Shown here: positions 22,851-34,465 of the stretch, in pieces
How the letters are laid out: every line of letters starts with the position of its first letter
Position numbering within the stretch: position 1 is the stretch's first letter
Source: Kingdonia uniflora
Lineage: Eukaryota > Streptophyta > Magnoliopsida > Ranunculales > Circaeasteraceae
DNA length: 64,000 bases
Assembly: GCA_014058105.1 (NCBI GenBank)
Contig: JACGCM010001659.1
Location: 3,658,001-3,722,000, forward strand
Reading direction: 5' to 3'
Program-made: the position numbers and the translations under genes
Notes under the pieces: model-generated
Seen by the model: only the letters and a program-made list of their open reading frames with translations
What the model was told of the DNA's origin: nothing
Databases searched by the model: none

Positions 22851-23540
22851 GTTGTTGCCTAGTTGTAAGTGCTCAATTTTGCACATCTTTTTTGCTGATG
22901 ACTTGCTTCTCTGCCTGAAAGCCATTGTCAACTATGCTACCACTACAAAAGATATACTATCAAAGTTTGAAAGCTTGATTGGACTTACTATTAATCCATC
23001 ACAAAGAACTATCTTCTTTTCAGGGCCAAAATTTGAAGATCACAGCTAAGACATGTGACGATTTTCTATTTGAAAGATAATACCTTTCAGATAATTATAT
23101 GGGACTCCCTCCCTCAGCAACAAAACTAGCAGATAAGTATTGAGAACCACTTATGATCACTAAAAGGATTACAAATTGGAAGAACATGATGTTATCCTAT
23201 GGTGGGAGACTTGAGCATCTCCTCTAGAGTTTTACTATATATTGGGCAGGTTGTTGGGGTTCCCCAAGTGTGTTCTTTACAAAATTGAGAACTTATTTAG
23301 AGATTTTCTTTGGGCTGGTATGGATCAAAAGAAGACAATGGCCCATATATCTTGAGAAGACATTTGTGTACCCAAAAATGAAGGTGGGCTAGGACTTAAA
23401 AGACTGAAAGATTTAATGATGTTTTAATTATGAGATCAATATGGAACTTAGTCTCAGGCAAATCAAATATGTGGATCAAATGAATTAAGAGGAGATATCT
23501 TGGTGAGGAATCTTACTGGACAATGGCTATTCCTGGGTTA
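22851..23540 (+). pseudogene. L1 LINE ORF2 fragment (RT palm to C-terminal part)
   Basis: LHIFFADDLLLCLKA at about 22870-22915 carries an intact FADD, followed by SKFESLIGLTINPSQ, then a broken frame with LFRDFLWAGMDQKKTMAH (about 23293) and CVPKNEGGLGLKRLKDL (about 23368). The 5' side is cut by the copia LTR. The 3' side ends near 23540, where copia sequence on the other strand begins. Confidence 0.75.
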
Positions 23541-24590
23541 TAGTATGTTGGGTTATACCTAACATATGGATACAAAATAATGATTCCTAACATATGATAA
23601 TGACAACTCGCAGTAAGATGCAAAATAATCCATATCATACGTCTATGGTCAGCAATTTTACCCGCCTCATCTTTACTCAATTTTGTAGTAGATCTCATCG
23701 GTGTACGAGTATGCTTACAAGAATTGAGACCAAATTTCTTCACTAAGTCCCTCGTATATTTAGTTTGAGATATAAGAACCTTGTTATCCATCTATCTCAC
23801 CTAAATACATATAAAGAAAGTAAGTTCTCCAACCATACTCATCTCCATTCACTCTGTATGCAAACTTGAATGTCTGATGTGAAGCCAAAAACTATGTCAT
23901 CAACGTAAACTTGTGCAATTAACACATCACTCCTTTCGTTCATCACAAATAATGTTTAATTTATTCTCCTTCTATCAAAACCCTTATTCAACAACAAAAA
24001 AAATAAAAAATTATAAGATACTCATATCACGGGGTGCATGCTTGAGGCCATAAAAGGCCGTCTTCAGCCTACAAACATGGTCGGGATAACGTAAATCCTC
24101 AAAACCTTTGTTATTCGATGTAAACCACTTCTTCTAACAACCCATTCAAAAATTATCACAAACTTTTAAGTGATATGCAATTGAAAGTAAGAGGCGAACA
24201 AACTCTAAACTGACCACGGGTGCGAATGTCTCATCTACATCAATACCCCTAATTTGGTTATACCCTGAGCGACAAACCTAGCTTTGTTTCTCAAAACAAT
24301 GCCACTTTCATCTGTTATATTTTATAAAAAAATCCATTTTGTACCAATGACATTAGTTGTCAGGGGAGGTCTAGGAACAAGGAACCAACCTTCTTGTCTT
24401 TTGAACTCATTTCTTTTTGCATCACAAACATCCAATGTTCATCATCTATTGCGTTGGTAGCCAAAAAAACTTACTATACTCTCATTTTGCTTCCAGATTT
24501 GAATGCTAGTTTCTAAGCTTCCCAGTACATCAGACTCTTGATGACTCGTCATTTCTCACGGTTCTAATCTCATTAGTTTTTGCTAATGGC
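23541..24590 (-). pseudogene. Ty1/copia reverse transcriptase fragment, minus strand
   Basis: Reading on the minus strand: DEHWMFVMQKEMS near 24440 (start of RT), middle RT in pieces, IAQVYVDDIVFG at about 23925-23890 with an intact YVDD, and SQTKYTRDLVKKFGLNSCKH...STTKLSKDE at 23791-23650. The order and text resemble SIRE-like copia RT. No LTR or other domain is attached. It is flanked by an L1 fragment and a fold-back element. Confidence 0.78.
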
Positions 24591-24600
24591 AACCCTCAAG

Positions 24601-26158
24601 GGTACTTTCCTTACAAGAGGGGTCATAAGTAAGGAAACCCTCTCTCTCCGCCACTTTTTTATGAGCAAATTGGACTATGCCCCCCAAATAAAGTTGTAGA
24701 TTTAATCTTGCCACCTCGAACCGACAAATATTGTGGTCTACCCCCCACTTACTCTATTCTCCCCCGGTTCAGTATGTGGACTTGACTTGACCAGTCCAAC
24801 TTTGAAAAAATACCAAGACTACCCTGGACTCCCTAACAAGAGGGTACTTTCCTTAGAAGAGGGGTCACAAGCAAGGAAACCCTATTTCTCTGCTACTTTT
24901 TTATGAGCAAATTGGACTATGTCCCCCAAATAAAGTTGTATATTTAATTTTTCCCCCTCGAACCAACAAATATTGTGGTCTACCCCCCACTTCCTCTATT
25001 CTCCCCCGGTTCAGTATGTGGACTTGACTTGACCAGTCCAACTTTGAAATAATACCAAGACTACCCTTGACTCCCTAACAAGAGGGTACTTTCTTTACAA
25101 GAAGGGTTACAAGCAAGGAAACCCTCTCTTTTTTATGAGCAAATTGGACTATTCCCCCCAAATAAAGTTATATATTTAATCTTGCCCCCTTGAACCGACA
25201 AATATTGTGGTCTACCCCCCACTTCCTCTATTCTCTCCCGATTCAGTATGTGGACTTGACTTGACCAGTCCAACTTTGAAATAATACCAAGACTACCCTT
25301 GACTCCCTTACTACTCACCTTTCACCGTCCAAAGCGTAATGACACATGGCTTAACTATAACCATTAATATTTTGAATTAACGACTCAGATTAAAACATTT
25401 TCTACCATCAATCTAGTGCCATGTAATTAGATGCAACGGTCATAAACAACTCCTAACAGTCGTTCTTAGGAGGGAGAGAAACTTAACTTCTTTTCCCCCT
25501 TTTTATATATTTTTAAGTCTCACATCTCTCTCTTTCATTCTCGTATCATGGAAACAATTTTATTTATTTTTATTTTTTTTCTCTCTCACTTCTTCTCTCT
25601 TGCTTATCTTTATGTCGTTTTTCAGTCACAAATTGGACAAATTTCAAACTGCAAAATATGATGACTCAATTTAGTTTCCCCCCCCCCATAAAAATGTCTG
25701 CAATTTTTTATTACCCCCCAAAGCTTGAAACAATGCTCTAATGGCAAGAACAAAAAATCTCAAAACCTTGAAATTTGTTTAATGGCCAAGATATGCTTAC
25801 CTGAGTGGATTCATCACCACCACCAATTTCATTATTTTAGAATTTGGAACTAAAGATTAGAGATGAGGGAGAAGTAGTTTTGAATTTAAAGACTGGCCTT
25901 TATTTTTTTACAGATCTCGAGACATCAATTCTTAAAAGAATAACAATAGAAAAGAGAGGTAGGGTTTAAGAAATTTGAAACCAAGGGTAGTCTTAGTAGT
26001 TTATCTAAGTTAGACTAGTCAAGTCAAGTCAACCTTTTGAACCGGGCGAGAAGAGAGGAAGTGGGGGGTAAACCATAATATTGGCCGGTTCGAGAGGGCA
26101 AGATTAAATTTGTCTGTTTATTTGGGGGGGGGGGGGGGGGTATAGTCTAAATCGCTCC
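24601..26158. mobile_element. fold-back (long inverted repeat) element with triplicated left arm
   Basis: A unit of about 241 bp starting GGGTACTTTCC is repeated head to tail at 24601, 24842 and 25084 (the third is shorter, to about 25310). The inner part of the unit (GAGCAAATTGGACTATG through TTGACTTGACCAGTCCAAC to CCAAGACTACCC) recurs as the reverse complement at about 25985-26158, ending AAATCGCTCC. The arms are roughly 175 bp and about 680 bp of unrelated DNA lies between them. No coding capacity. Such long arms fit a non-autonomous TIR or fold-back DNA element. Confidence 0.75.
26124..26140. repeat. 17-bp poly-G tract
   Basis: Seventeen consecutive G in the right arm of the fold-back element, where the left arm units have CCCCCC in the complement. 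The length is likely unstable or an assembly artefact. Confidence 0.85.
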
Positions 26159-26990
26159 TTTTTTATTTGGTTGGGAAATTTTAGCTCTCTCCAGAGCCAT
26201 CATATTAAGAGCTTCCTCCTCCCCCCCTAAGAATTGACACATATCCAAGAAAAAAAAAACCTCACAAAGTTAAATGGAGTTAAACATGAGAGAGAGAGAG
26301 AGAGAATAAAAGGGGATCCTACTGTATTTTTACAAACTCAAAATCTCATCCTCACATACATAAATCATAGTTGTTTCTCATGAAACATAACTCATTATTT
26401 CTCCAAAAAGAAAAATTGTTTTTCTCTTTTGATCTTCTAATTTTTTTTCAAGGTTCTTCATATTCCTTCATATAAATTCAGAGGAACATATAAAAGTATA
26501 ATAAAAACAACCTATTATAGTTTTAAATAGAGCCTCTTTCAATTATATGATTAGAGTATGATAATGCTTAAACAACAATTGCCCAAGTATTCATTAATAT
26601 TGATGCAACGATCACTCAAGTTTAATCCCATTAGTATTATTGTTTTTTTTTTTGAGAGATTGATACTTGTAGTGAGAGAAACTAAAAATCTATGAAAAGG
26701 ATCTCTTGTATACTGAAACGAGCTTTTGATATAAGGTTGATTTGTAGTAAATTTGTAGAAAGAGAAATTTAAATTTTAAAATATAATTATAAATAAATGG
26801 AACAGTAAATTTTTAGAGAAAGAAATTTAAATTTTAAAATAGAATTGTAAATAAATTGAAGATGTGGATAGAATCTGGGAGGGGATTCTCTTTCTCTCTC
26901 CTCTAACTCTCTAAATTTGCTGTTAGTTTCAGTCTTGTGTTGTAGACACGTGTTGTTTGTTAAAGGGTTAGAGATCTTTAATATGATGGC
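26159..26990. other. no gene seen; simple repeats
   Basis: Contains a GA dinucleotide run at about 26288-26306 and an AT-rich segment (AGAAATTTAAATTTTAAAAT) repeated at about 26763 and 26821. No coding or RNA signal seen. Confidence 0.5.
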
Positions 26991-27661
26991 TCCGAGAGGG
27001 CTAACTTTTTTCCTTTTGCCCACCCCAAAAGATAAATTATTCATAATATCTTTGGCATGCAGAGGATGTGTTTCCCTGTTGTTATCTTGGTGTGTCTATT
27101 TTCAAGGGTATTCCCATAAAGATTTACTTACAGGGTATTGCAAATAGGGAGAAAATAAAGCTATCCTTATGGAAAGGTTCACTTTTATCTATGGCATGTA
27201 GAATTCAATTGGCTAACTTTGTGGTTTTGGGGTTCCTTTTCTATAGTTTTCCAGTTTACAAATGGTTGAGCTATCTTATTTGTTATCTACAAACTTAGAT
27301 GAAGAATTTTATTTGGTCTGGAATGCTGAAACTCCTAAACTTGTCACTTTTACTTGGGAAAGAATGTGTTTACTGCTGATGAAGAAGGTTTGGGGGTAAG
27401 AGATCTCAACTTTCTTAGCAAAATAGCCATGTATAAACTTGCTTTAAATCTTCTCTATAAGACTGATTGGGTTATTCTCATGAGAGCCAAGTACTTTACC
27501 AAGCTTAACTAGAACCGGCCTATCTTTAATTATTATAAGAAATCTTCATTGTGGGATGGTATAAAATGGGTTATTAATATTTTTCTGTCTCAGTCCAATT
27601 GGATCATTGGAAATGGGGGAAAAATCATTCTTGGCATGATGCCTGGCTCTCTGATCCTGTA

Positions 27662-28444
27662 TGTGACGCCATAGCAAACGTCGAGCAAATCTACCTTAGC
27701 GTTTTGAGTTCTGACCTTGGATATATGTTATTTATATCTTAATATATCTACACGCCAAGTTTCGTTGAAAGCTAAATTGGTTTAGGGGGCGAGAAGTGCC
27801 AGTACGCTTCGTCTCCACTTTTGATGTTTCATTTTGGAAACTAGCTATTTACTTAATAGTTATATTAAGGAGGAAGTTGGTCCAAACCTCCCCATGACAA
27901 ACTTAGCTTTATAACTTGGTCATCTTGGACCCCAGCTCATGGGCTATCCATAAGGGATGTTCATTAGTTATCCTTGGCCTAGGAAAGGCTAAGAGACATT
28001 GCCTTGAAATGCGGGCCACTTTTCCAGATAGGGCTTAATAGGGCACCGTTATATCCCATAAGGCAATGGAGACGCACTGCCCCTTCTAAATGGACTATCT
28101 AACTAGTCTAGGCTCATCGATATATATACTGGAATCTGGCATATCTGTTACAAGACAGGTGTTTTATCCGTACCTCGTGCCTAGTCACGAAAGATTATGC
28201 TGCAGGAATTATTGAGGAAACCTTCGGCGTTGTGGCTTATTCCAAATACATATTCGACGACCCCTCACGAGTATCCAGAATTATCTGGATGTCGCTTTAG
28301 CATTCCAAAGTATATTCAACTGGCGCCGTAGCGCCCAATGAAGAAGTCTTGTGTATGTCGGCTGCACGTGCATGCACGCTGCACGACCTCATATTCCGCT
28401 ATGCTTTAGGCACTATAGCGTCGACCCCGAGTCGGGCCGTGATA
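27662..28444. repeat. solo LTR inside LINE, with 5-bp target duplication
   Basis: Starts TGTGACGCCATAGC and ends GGGCCGTGATA (final CA changed to TA). Flanks are CTGTA at 27657-27661 and CTGTG at 28445-28449, a 5-bp duplication with one change. LINE coding sequence resumes on the far side. The 783-bp length and TG...A ends fit an LTR left after internal recombination. Orientation and parent family not determined. Confidence 0.75.
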
Positions 28445-28867
28445 CTGTGTCTCCCACTCTCAATATTCCTTTTTATATTATTTCTAATCATAAAGCTAAA
28501 GTGTGTAATTTCATTCATAATGGCCATTGGTATTTGTCTGCTCCTCTTCAAGATGCTTACCCCAACCTCTGCACAGAGATTAACAATTTTATTCTACTGC
28601 CTTCTGCTCCTAAATGTGATACTTTAGTTCGAAGAAACTCAATAGTTATGTTTTGGGGTACGAATTTGTGGACTGGTTTTATCCCTATAAGAGCTTTTAT
28701 CTTTGCTTGGAAGCTATTACATGACAAATCACATACTGATGATAAGCTTAAGCAAAGAGGATTATCAAAGTCTTTTCCTGCTCCCTTTGCTCTGCTCCAT
28801 CTTCTGAAGAATGTGCTCAATATTTGTTCATTGAATGCTTATATGCTAAAACCATTTGGGCTTACCA

Positions 28868-29120
28868 TTGAGTTCTTGGCTCAGTGGCTATGTGACCCTC
28901 TACCCTATGAGAAGTCATGAGTTCGAACCCTATGGGGTGAGAATTGTGGACATCCTTTTGGTTGTCTTTGGACTTTTGGGTTTTGTTACTCTTCGGGGAT
29001 TGTGGCCTTTGGGCTTTGTACCTCTTCGGAGGCTTGTGGTTGCCTTCAGGGGTTGGTTACTATGTGGTTACGGGTCCCTAAAGCTGGTTTACCTTCCAAA
29101 AAATATATTGGGCTTGAATT
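28868..29120 (+). mobile_element. tRNA-derived SINE inserted in LINE
   Basis: A polymerase III A box (TGGCTCAGTGGC) is at about 28876 and a B box (GAGTTCGAACCC) at about 28919, spacing close to that of a tRNA. A T/G-rich body and an A-rich end (CCAAAAAATATATT) follow. Similar short sequences, ATTGAGTTCTTGG and ATTGCTAGTTCTTTTGG, flank the two sides as likely target copies. The LINE reading continues after it. Confidence 0.6.
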
Positions 29121-29498
29121 GCTAGTTCTTTTGGCATAAACCTTACTCAACTTCATACAGTGCCTATACTCATCAAGCTTGTTTTTAAAGCTAATCTCAG
29201 CTCCTAACTTGGTTATCTTTGGTAGGCTGCTATCCTTTATGGTTTATGGGTGATCTTTGGCACAAACAATACTTCTTGTCAACTGCCTGCAATCTGTCGA
29301 TAAAATCACTGGGAACACCATCGATATAAGTAGGGGTAAATTAGTAAGGATTAAATACTAACCAATCAGTTGTTTAGTACATCGCTATCTAAATACCATG
29401 CACCCCTGAAGTAGGCTCCCTCATACTAAATAACACGCTTTAGACTAATAACTTGTGCTCAGGTCTAGTCTGTAAGTGCGGCACGTGAACATCATTGC

Positions 29499-30077
29499 TG
29501 TAATGGCCTAATTCCGCAGCTTAAAATAGCTCAAAATTAGATCTTACACCAAAGGTACCTGTGACAAAAATTAATGTAATACAAGAAATGACACAGGTGA
29601 TTTAGCGTAAAAAACCTTTAAATATGTAAAAAAAACCACGACCTCGAGTTGAGGGTTTAGTAACTGTAATTTTTATTGCTTGAGGTTGATGATATCTTAT
29701 TACAAGTATTATCTTTGAACTTAGAAATGTTTGATCTTGATATAAGAAGTTTTGTGTTCAAGTCTAGAAAATCTAGCTTTTTTGGTCTTTATCTCCTCTG
29801 AAACTTTTTCTTTATATAGACCTTACCTGCAGCTTGTTATCGTGTAGAAGTACGTTCTCCAAATTATGGGGTAAGCGGTAGTTGAATGTGTAACTGTTAA
29901 ATTTGTGAGAGACAAGTATCTTTGACTTGTTCATATTTTGTTATAGTGCTCGATCCACGTTCTTTATCAGTTCGTGGTCTAGGTGGCAATGCTGACTGTG
30001 CATGTCACGTGTGTAATACGTGAGTCTGATATTGAGGTAGTTCAAGTTTGGACTAGGTTGAGGGATAGGTCCTTACA
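29499..30077 (-). repeat. Tat-family LTR (3' LTR of antisense-ORF element)
   Basis: Plus-strand start TGTAATGGCCTAATTCC and end GGTCCTTACA. On the minus strand it therefore runs TGTAAGGACC...GGCCATTACA, the same ends as the Tat LTR at 5626-6074. Just outside its inner end the minus strand has GCGAGGAGGAGA (30082-30093), a good polypurine tract. This identifies it as a 3' LTR in minus orientation. It abuts LINE sequence at 29498. Confidence 0.75.
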
Positions 30078-30079
30078 AT

Positions 30080-30093
30080 CTCCTCCTCGCAAC
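30080..30093 (-). promoter_or_regulatory. polypurine tract of minus-oriented Tat element
   Basis: The minus strand reads GTTGCGAGGAGGAGAT immediately before the LTR start TGTAAGGACC. A purine-rich primer at this position is required for plus-strand DNA synthesis and gives the element orientation independently of the LTR alignment. Confidence 0.65.
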
Positions 30094-30484
30094 TGAAGGC
30101 ACAGGTGGCTTTGGTTATGAAAGAACATGTTGACTGTTGGTGTTGGAAGTTGAAAAGATTTGATGTATTGATAGGGAATTTGACTGGTTGGGAACTCGGT
30201 ATTTATTTATTGAAGACTATATTAGGCATTTATGATGATTGAAAGGCTTGATGTACTTAATGTTTGGGGTTCCCAGATTGGCGCTGCTTTGAATGATGAC
30301 CGCTTTGGAAACATACCTACGTATTGAATGTGAGTTTGATATAAATAGTACATGTACTGTAGTGATCGTTATCTCTGTGAAACATCTAATTACTGTAACA
30401 TCTCTGTTATACTCTGTGTTGACAATGGTTAAGACCAGTCGTATGGTATATGAAGAGCGAGTGGCTACGGAATTTTAGAGGTTG

Positions 30485-30755
30485 AAGTTGCGCTACTTTG
30501 GCAATTAAGCGCTAGAGAATTCTGCCCCCATTCCCGTACTCCTGACTTACCATGGGATGTCGGAAGAAGAAGCAGCTAAAGCTGAAGGTAATTTTTACTA
30601 TATGTGGAGATTTCATTACGTGGTCTTGTCTAGGGAGTAACGTCAGAAATGCCTCTGCATCTTGGCGAAGGACAAGGTTGGGGAGACATATGTGAAGGCC
30701 GACGTATATACGAACCATTATTGTCGGTATCCTACGAGGGACTGGGTTCTAATGT
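30485..30755 (+). pseudogene. antisense ORF segment 1, conserved in two copies, function unknown
   Basis: It reads KLRYFGN, then SAPIPVLLTYHGMSEEEAAK and NFYYMWRFHYVVLSRE up to PTRDWVLM with a TAG at about 30753. Two internal stops. The second copy at 38455-38730 keeps the same frame pattern (PIPVSPTYHRMSYEE, YPAGEWVLS), so this was a real coding sequence. No domain recognised. It lies on the strand opposite to the LTR sense. Confidence 0.5.
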
Positions 30756-31298
30756 AGGACCTTTTTTAGTCTTTACCAACTCTTAGTTAGTAGGCATTAT
30801 GGAAAAGGAGACGATGGTAATGAAGAAGGGAGACAGAGATTTGAAGTCTTTCTTTTGAACAATCATCTTCTCTTGTCGTGAAGAAGGTCCTCGTTCAGAG
30901 GGTTAGTTCAGGCACTGATACCTCTACTTCCTTAGTTTCTTGTAGAAGTAAATGGTATGAAAAAGGGATCAAGATCAGTGATTTCTAGTTCCTGGATTTT
31001 GCTTTAGAAGATTATGATATTGAGACAGTATTGAAAACTAACATGTAACCTATAAAACTATCTGTAACAATAGCTGAAAGACTTGTTATCTATAAAGTAT
31101 TCTGTAATTGACATTCGTGCAAATAAAAAAGATACTTTGCAAAAATTGTATTGATATATCTAATTAGGTGGGGCTTTTTTTTAAATTGAGCTGAAAAAAA
31201 TATAATTATGTTCGAGTGTAAAAATGTAATTTTAAGAAGGCAAACTAAAAAATGGAATTTGATTAGTCGAACTGTTGAAAATATGCGTGAAGGTGTAA

Positions 31299-31320
31299 AT
31301 ATATATATATATATATATAT
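31299..31320. repeat. AT dinucleotide microsatellite
   Basis: Eleven AT units in non-coding DNA of the antisense-ORF element. Confidence 0.9.
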
Positions 31321-31664
31321 TTGAAAACGTGTATCGAGCTGAATAGATTTTAAGACTCGTGCTAGGAGAAAAATTCTTATAGAGAATAGAGTGTGCAAGA
31401 ATCTAAATATCGAGCTAAGGAGGTATGTTAAAATATTTTTACTGGGGGGAGATGGTAAATATTAGTTTGAGATGGGGATGGATGAATTATAATGAGGTCG
31501 ATTTAGAAAGATAAGTTCAAATTACTCTCTTGCATGATCTTAGGGTTAACAGTTAAGGAATAACAAATTATATTATATGCGGAATGTGAGAGATTCGAAG
31601 TTACATCAAAGAGGTATATAAATATGATGGAGATGCGATGTACAGAGGAGGAAGAAAAGAGAAA

Positions 31665-31985
31665 ATGGTGAGGACTCATTCTGAAAGAGCTCGGTCTGCT
31701 GAAGGACGTTTATCGATAAAGATTACAGAAGTGAGGGAGAGGATCTTTGGGTTGTTAGATTATGATTTTGACTTGCCTAAAACTGAAATCCAGTTCGAAG
31801 GCTTGGATTTGAGGGCAAGGAAACTTGAGATTGGGTGACATTTCTACTCGGAGATATTCTGTGAAGTGATTTTGGAGCCCACAACTCAAAAAATAGTTGT
31901 GAGGCAAATTGTTATGGAAGAAATTACTGAGGAAGATGTGAGGATCAATGGGGGCGAACTGACTAGATGTGGCTCTCCAGGGTAT
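31665..31985 (+). pseudogene. antisense ORF segment 2 (MVRTxSxRA protein), function unknown
   Basis: Starts MVRTHSERARSAEGRLSIKI and runs to a TGA at 31836-31838. The reading then resumes as ILEPTTQKIVVRQI and ITEEDVRINGGEL. The second copy (39689-39822 joined to 48457-48640) starts MVRTRSQRAHQAADGRFHIK and keeps ITEL / IVEEDARAARGEI at matching positions. Conservation of frame between two diverged copies supports past protein coding. No family recognised. Confidence 0.5.
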
Positions 31986-33778
31986 TTGGGATGTTTTATG
32001 TATAATTATGTTTGAGAGAGCGAACTGAATTAGGCCGAATAACCGTAATTAGAATGCATGTAGAATGTTTCTCTGGAATCTAATCTTATTTTGTGGTAAA
32101 TGTTGTTTTAAACTGTTGTAAATAAAAATTTTGAATTTTAAAATTTGATAACATTGAAAATGACATCAGTAGTTCTATAAGTAGGAGAAGTAGGATTGGA
32201 AAAGGCAGATTAGCTTTGATTTGTGTCTCTTATGTAAGTGCATGAAAAGTTTGATTGTGTGTAAGTATTGAGTTATCATGAGTATAGGAAGGTCAGAGAA
32301 AGATTTGGGCAGGAGAGATGAGAATATATTAAAATATAGGACTTGGGGTAATTATGGGAAGGCAATTTCACCAAAAAGGTATGAATCGTCTGACATTAAT
32401 TGCAGAAGGGTTGCCTCGGTTCCAAAACTGAGGGCGGCTCGTACAAGGCCAAATAACTGCTAGTAGTTAGAGAGAGAAAATACAAATAATAGTTTGTCTT
32501 CCTCCTTTAAACGTTTATCAAACTCTGAAAAATGAAGAGAAAGTGGGAAAGAAGAGAATTTTTTTTGCAGAGATTCAAGTGAGAGATTAAACGAAGGTGA
32601 TCATCGCAGAAGGGGAAAGAAATCTGCGAAGGAAGAGTCCAGCTGTTGGTTACATAGCGTCGCTGCGAAAAAGGATCGGGAGCTACTTCTGATTCATAAT
32701 CAGACGTTGAAGGTTAGTAATCGAGTTTTGATTTACTGTATGTGAAGTTTGAAAATATACGTGGGTTTTTAAAAAATAAATTGAAAATTTGCTATTTATA
32801 GTAATCAATAAAGATATGTTTAATTTATGTATAAAAAGATATGTATATGATGTACATATTTGCATGATAGATGTATAGTAGATGTGTATATGGATGTGCA
32901 TAGACAAGAGATAATGATAAGTTGACAAAATACCTAGACCTATATGCAGGTTATGGCGTGAGGAGAATTTATTATAGAAATTAATCTCATCATTAAGCCT
33001 ATATCTGAGATGGAGGTTTCACCTGATATGGAGACGTCGACCACTGGTCGTACGGGTGAGTCTAAGAATGTAGAATCTGAAAATGTAGACTCTGTGGGGG
33101 AGGATGAATTACAATTTCCAGACTTCCCTAGTATTTTGTGCTTTTATCCTCCGAACTCTGATGTATTCAAGGAGTTCTATAAATCTAAAGCCACTGTAGG
33201 TGGAAAATGAGGTAATGTTGTAGAACATGCAGGGAGGTCGTTTAGAGGATGTACTGTGGAAAGTGGGGAAGAATATTTCTTTTTATTGCCTGACTTAGAA
33301 TAGGAGAAAAGGATAAGGAAGGTGGAGGAATTGATACATTTAGAATATTTTGATGGGAATGTTCAAAGAGACCTGGACCAGGGTTTTCTGTGTTATTTGT
33401 CCCAGTTAGAATACGAACTAAGATTGCCTCTTAGCAACCTTGCTAAAGGTATACTGAATACCATAAAAGTTTGTCATGCCCAATTGAATAGGAACATGTG
33501 GGAGGTGATAAATATTTGTGAGACTCTGAAAAGATTGTGGGAGGAGAATGAGCTGGAGAGGAGAATAACTCCTGATGATGTTTTGCAGTATTTCGCTGTG
33601 AAATATTATGCTGCAACTGGAGGCACATATTTCTGATCTAGTTTGTCTTGACCTCTTTTCTTCGATATGAATTTAATAGGTAGTGCTTGGAACAATAATG
33701 TGATATGGGTGAAAGGGGACTGTCTACAGAGAATGAACAAGGAACCCATGAAACTTAAATATAGAACTTTGAAGAAAA

Positions 33779-33859
33779 GTAAGTAATAGTGTATAATATC
33801 GAACTGTTGTAGCGTAGGGTAGTTCTGTGGTTTTAACAATTTGTTGTGTTATGTTACAG
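33779..33859 (+). other. predicted 81-bp GT-AG intron in antisense gene
   Basis: Donor AAAA|GTAAGT and acceptor TGTTACAG|GT. Splicing joins codons without frame change (A|GT gives Ser), and the intron itself contains stops in all frames. Confidence 0.6.
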
Positions 33860-34392
33860 GTCCTCGGTCTAGGGTGATAAGAAAAAAATTACTGCTAGAT
33901 ACTGTAGCTCGAGAAGGTATTGAGCTCGAGACAGTTCTGAAAGAGCTTGGTATCAACATAAACAAGAGAGCTAACAGTAGGTCAGAGAAGGTGCAAAAGT
34001 CTCAGGCGAAGAAACCGATGACGAAAGCTGGAGCTAACAAGAAAAGAGGAGCGGACGGGGAGGAGCGTCCCGTACTGCCGAGGGATTCAAAAATGCCGAT
34101 GGAAGATGTTTCTGCGGGGACTACTTCGAACAATTTAGTTTTAAAGTACCCCAAGAAGAAAGTTGGAAAGGGTGGCTCGGCCTCTGGTACCATGACGAGT
34201 GGTGAGATCGAGGGGCTTGCGAAAAAGAGGAGAGTCGATCCTCCTGCTACGGTGATAGGGATGATGGTCATGAATAGCCGACTTGCTACTGAAGAAGACG
34301 AGTTGTTAGCTATGGAGAACAGGCTGAGACTGGCAGCTCGAAAAGGTGTTGAGGAGCTGAATACCTCTACACAATTAGAGCTGAGCAGGGTG

Positions 34393-34465
34393 GTAAGTTG
34401 ATGATTGTGTTAAATTGAACTTTGTACTTGGTTTCAAGCTAAATATGTGTCTTGTTCTATTGTAG
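34393..34465 (+). other. predicted 73-bp GT-AG intron in antisense gene
   Basis: Donor GTG|GTAAGT and acceptor TCTATTGTAG|ATT. The flanking exons read LELSRV|IAHLFKG in frame. Confidence 0.62.

Larger units (their letters stand above)
26991..29498 (+). pseudogene. L1 LINE ORF2 3' half, split by a solo LTR and a SINE
   Basis: Segment one (about 26995-27661) gives CCYLGVSIFKGIPIKIYLQG, REKIKLSLWKGSLLSMACR, MKNFIWSG and WIIGNGGK. Segment two (28450-28867) is the RT zinc-binding region: AYPNLCTEINNFIL, FAWKLLHDKSHTDDKLKQRG. Segment three (about 29121-29300) keeps the final ILYGLWVIFGTN-type end. Joined, they follow the normal order of plant L1 ORF2. Segment one is cut from two by a solo LTR (27662-28444), and two from three by a tRNA-like SINE. 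Frames are broken. Confidence 0.8.

Noticed and set aside
24601..25310. Regularly spaced direct repeats as a CRISPR-like array
   Set aside because: Units are about 241 bp, adjacent without spacers, and have an inverted partner. This is eukaryotic repeat DNA.
28349..28920. 189-codon open stretch as one host gene
   Set aside because: It runs from the end of a solo LTR into L1 zinc-binding sequence and a SINE, so it is a chance fusion of three repeats.
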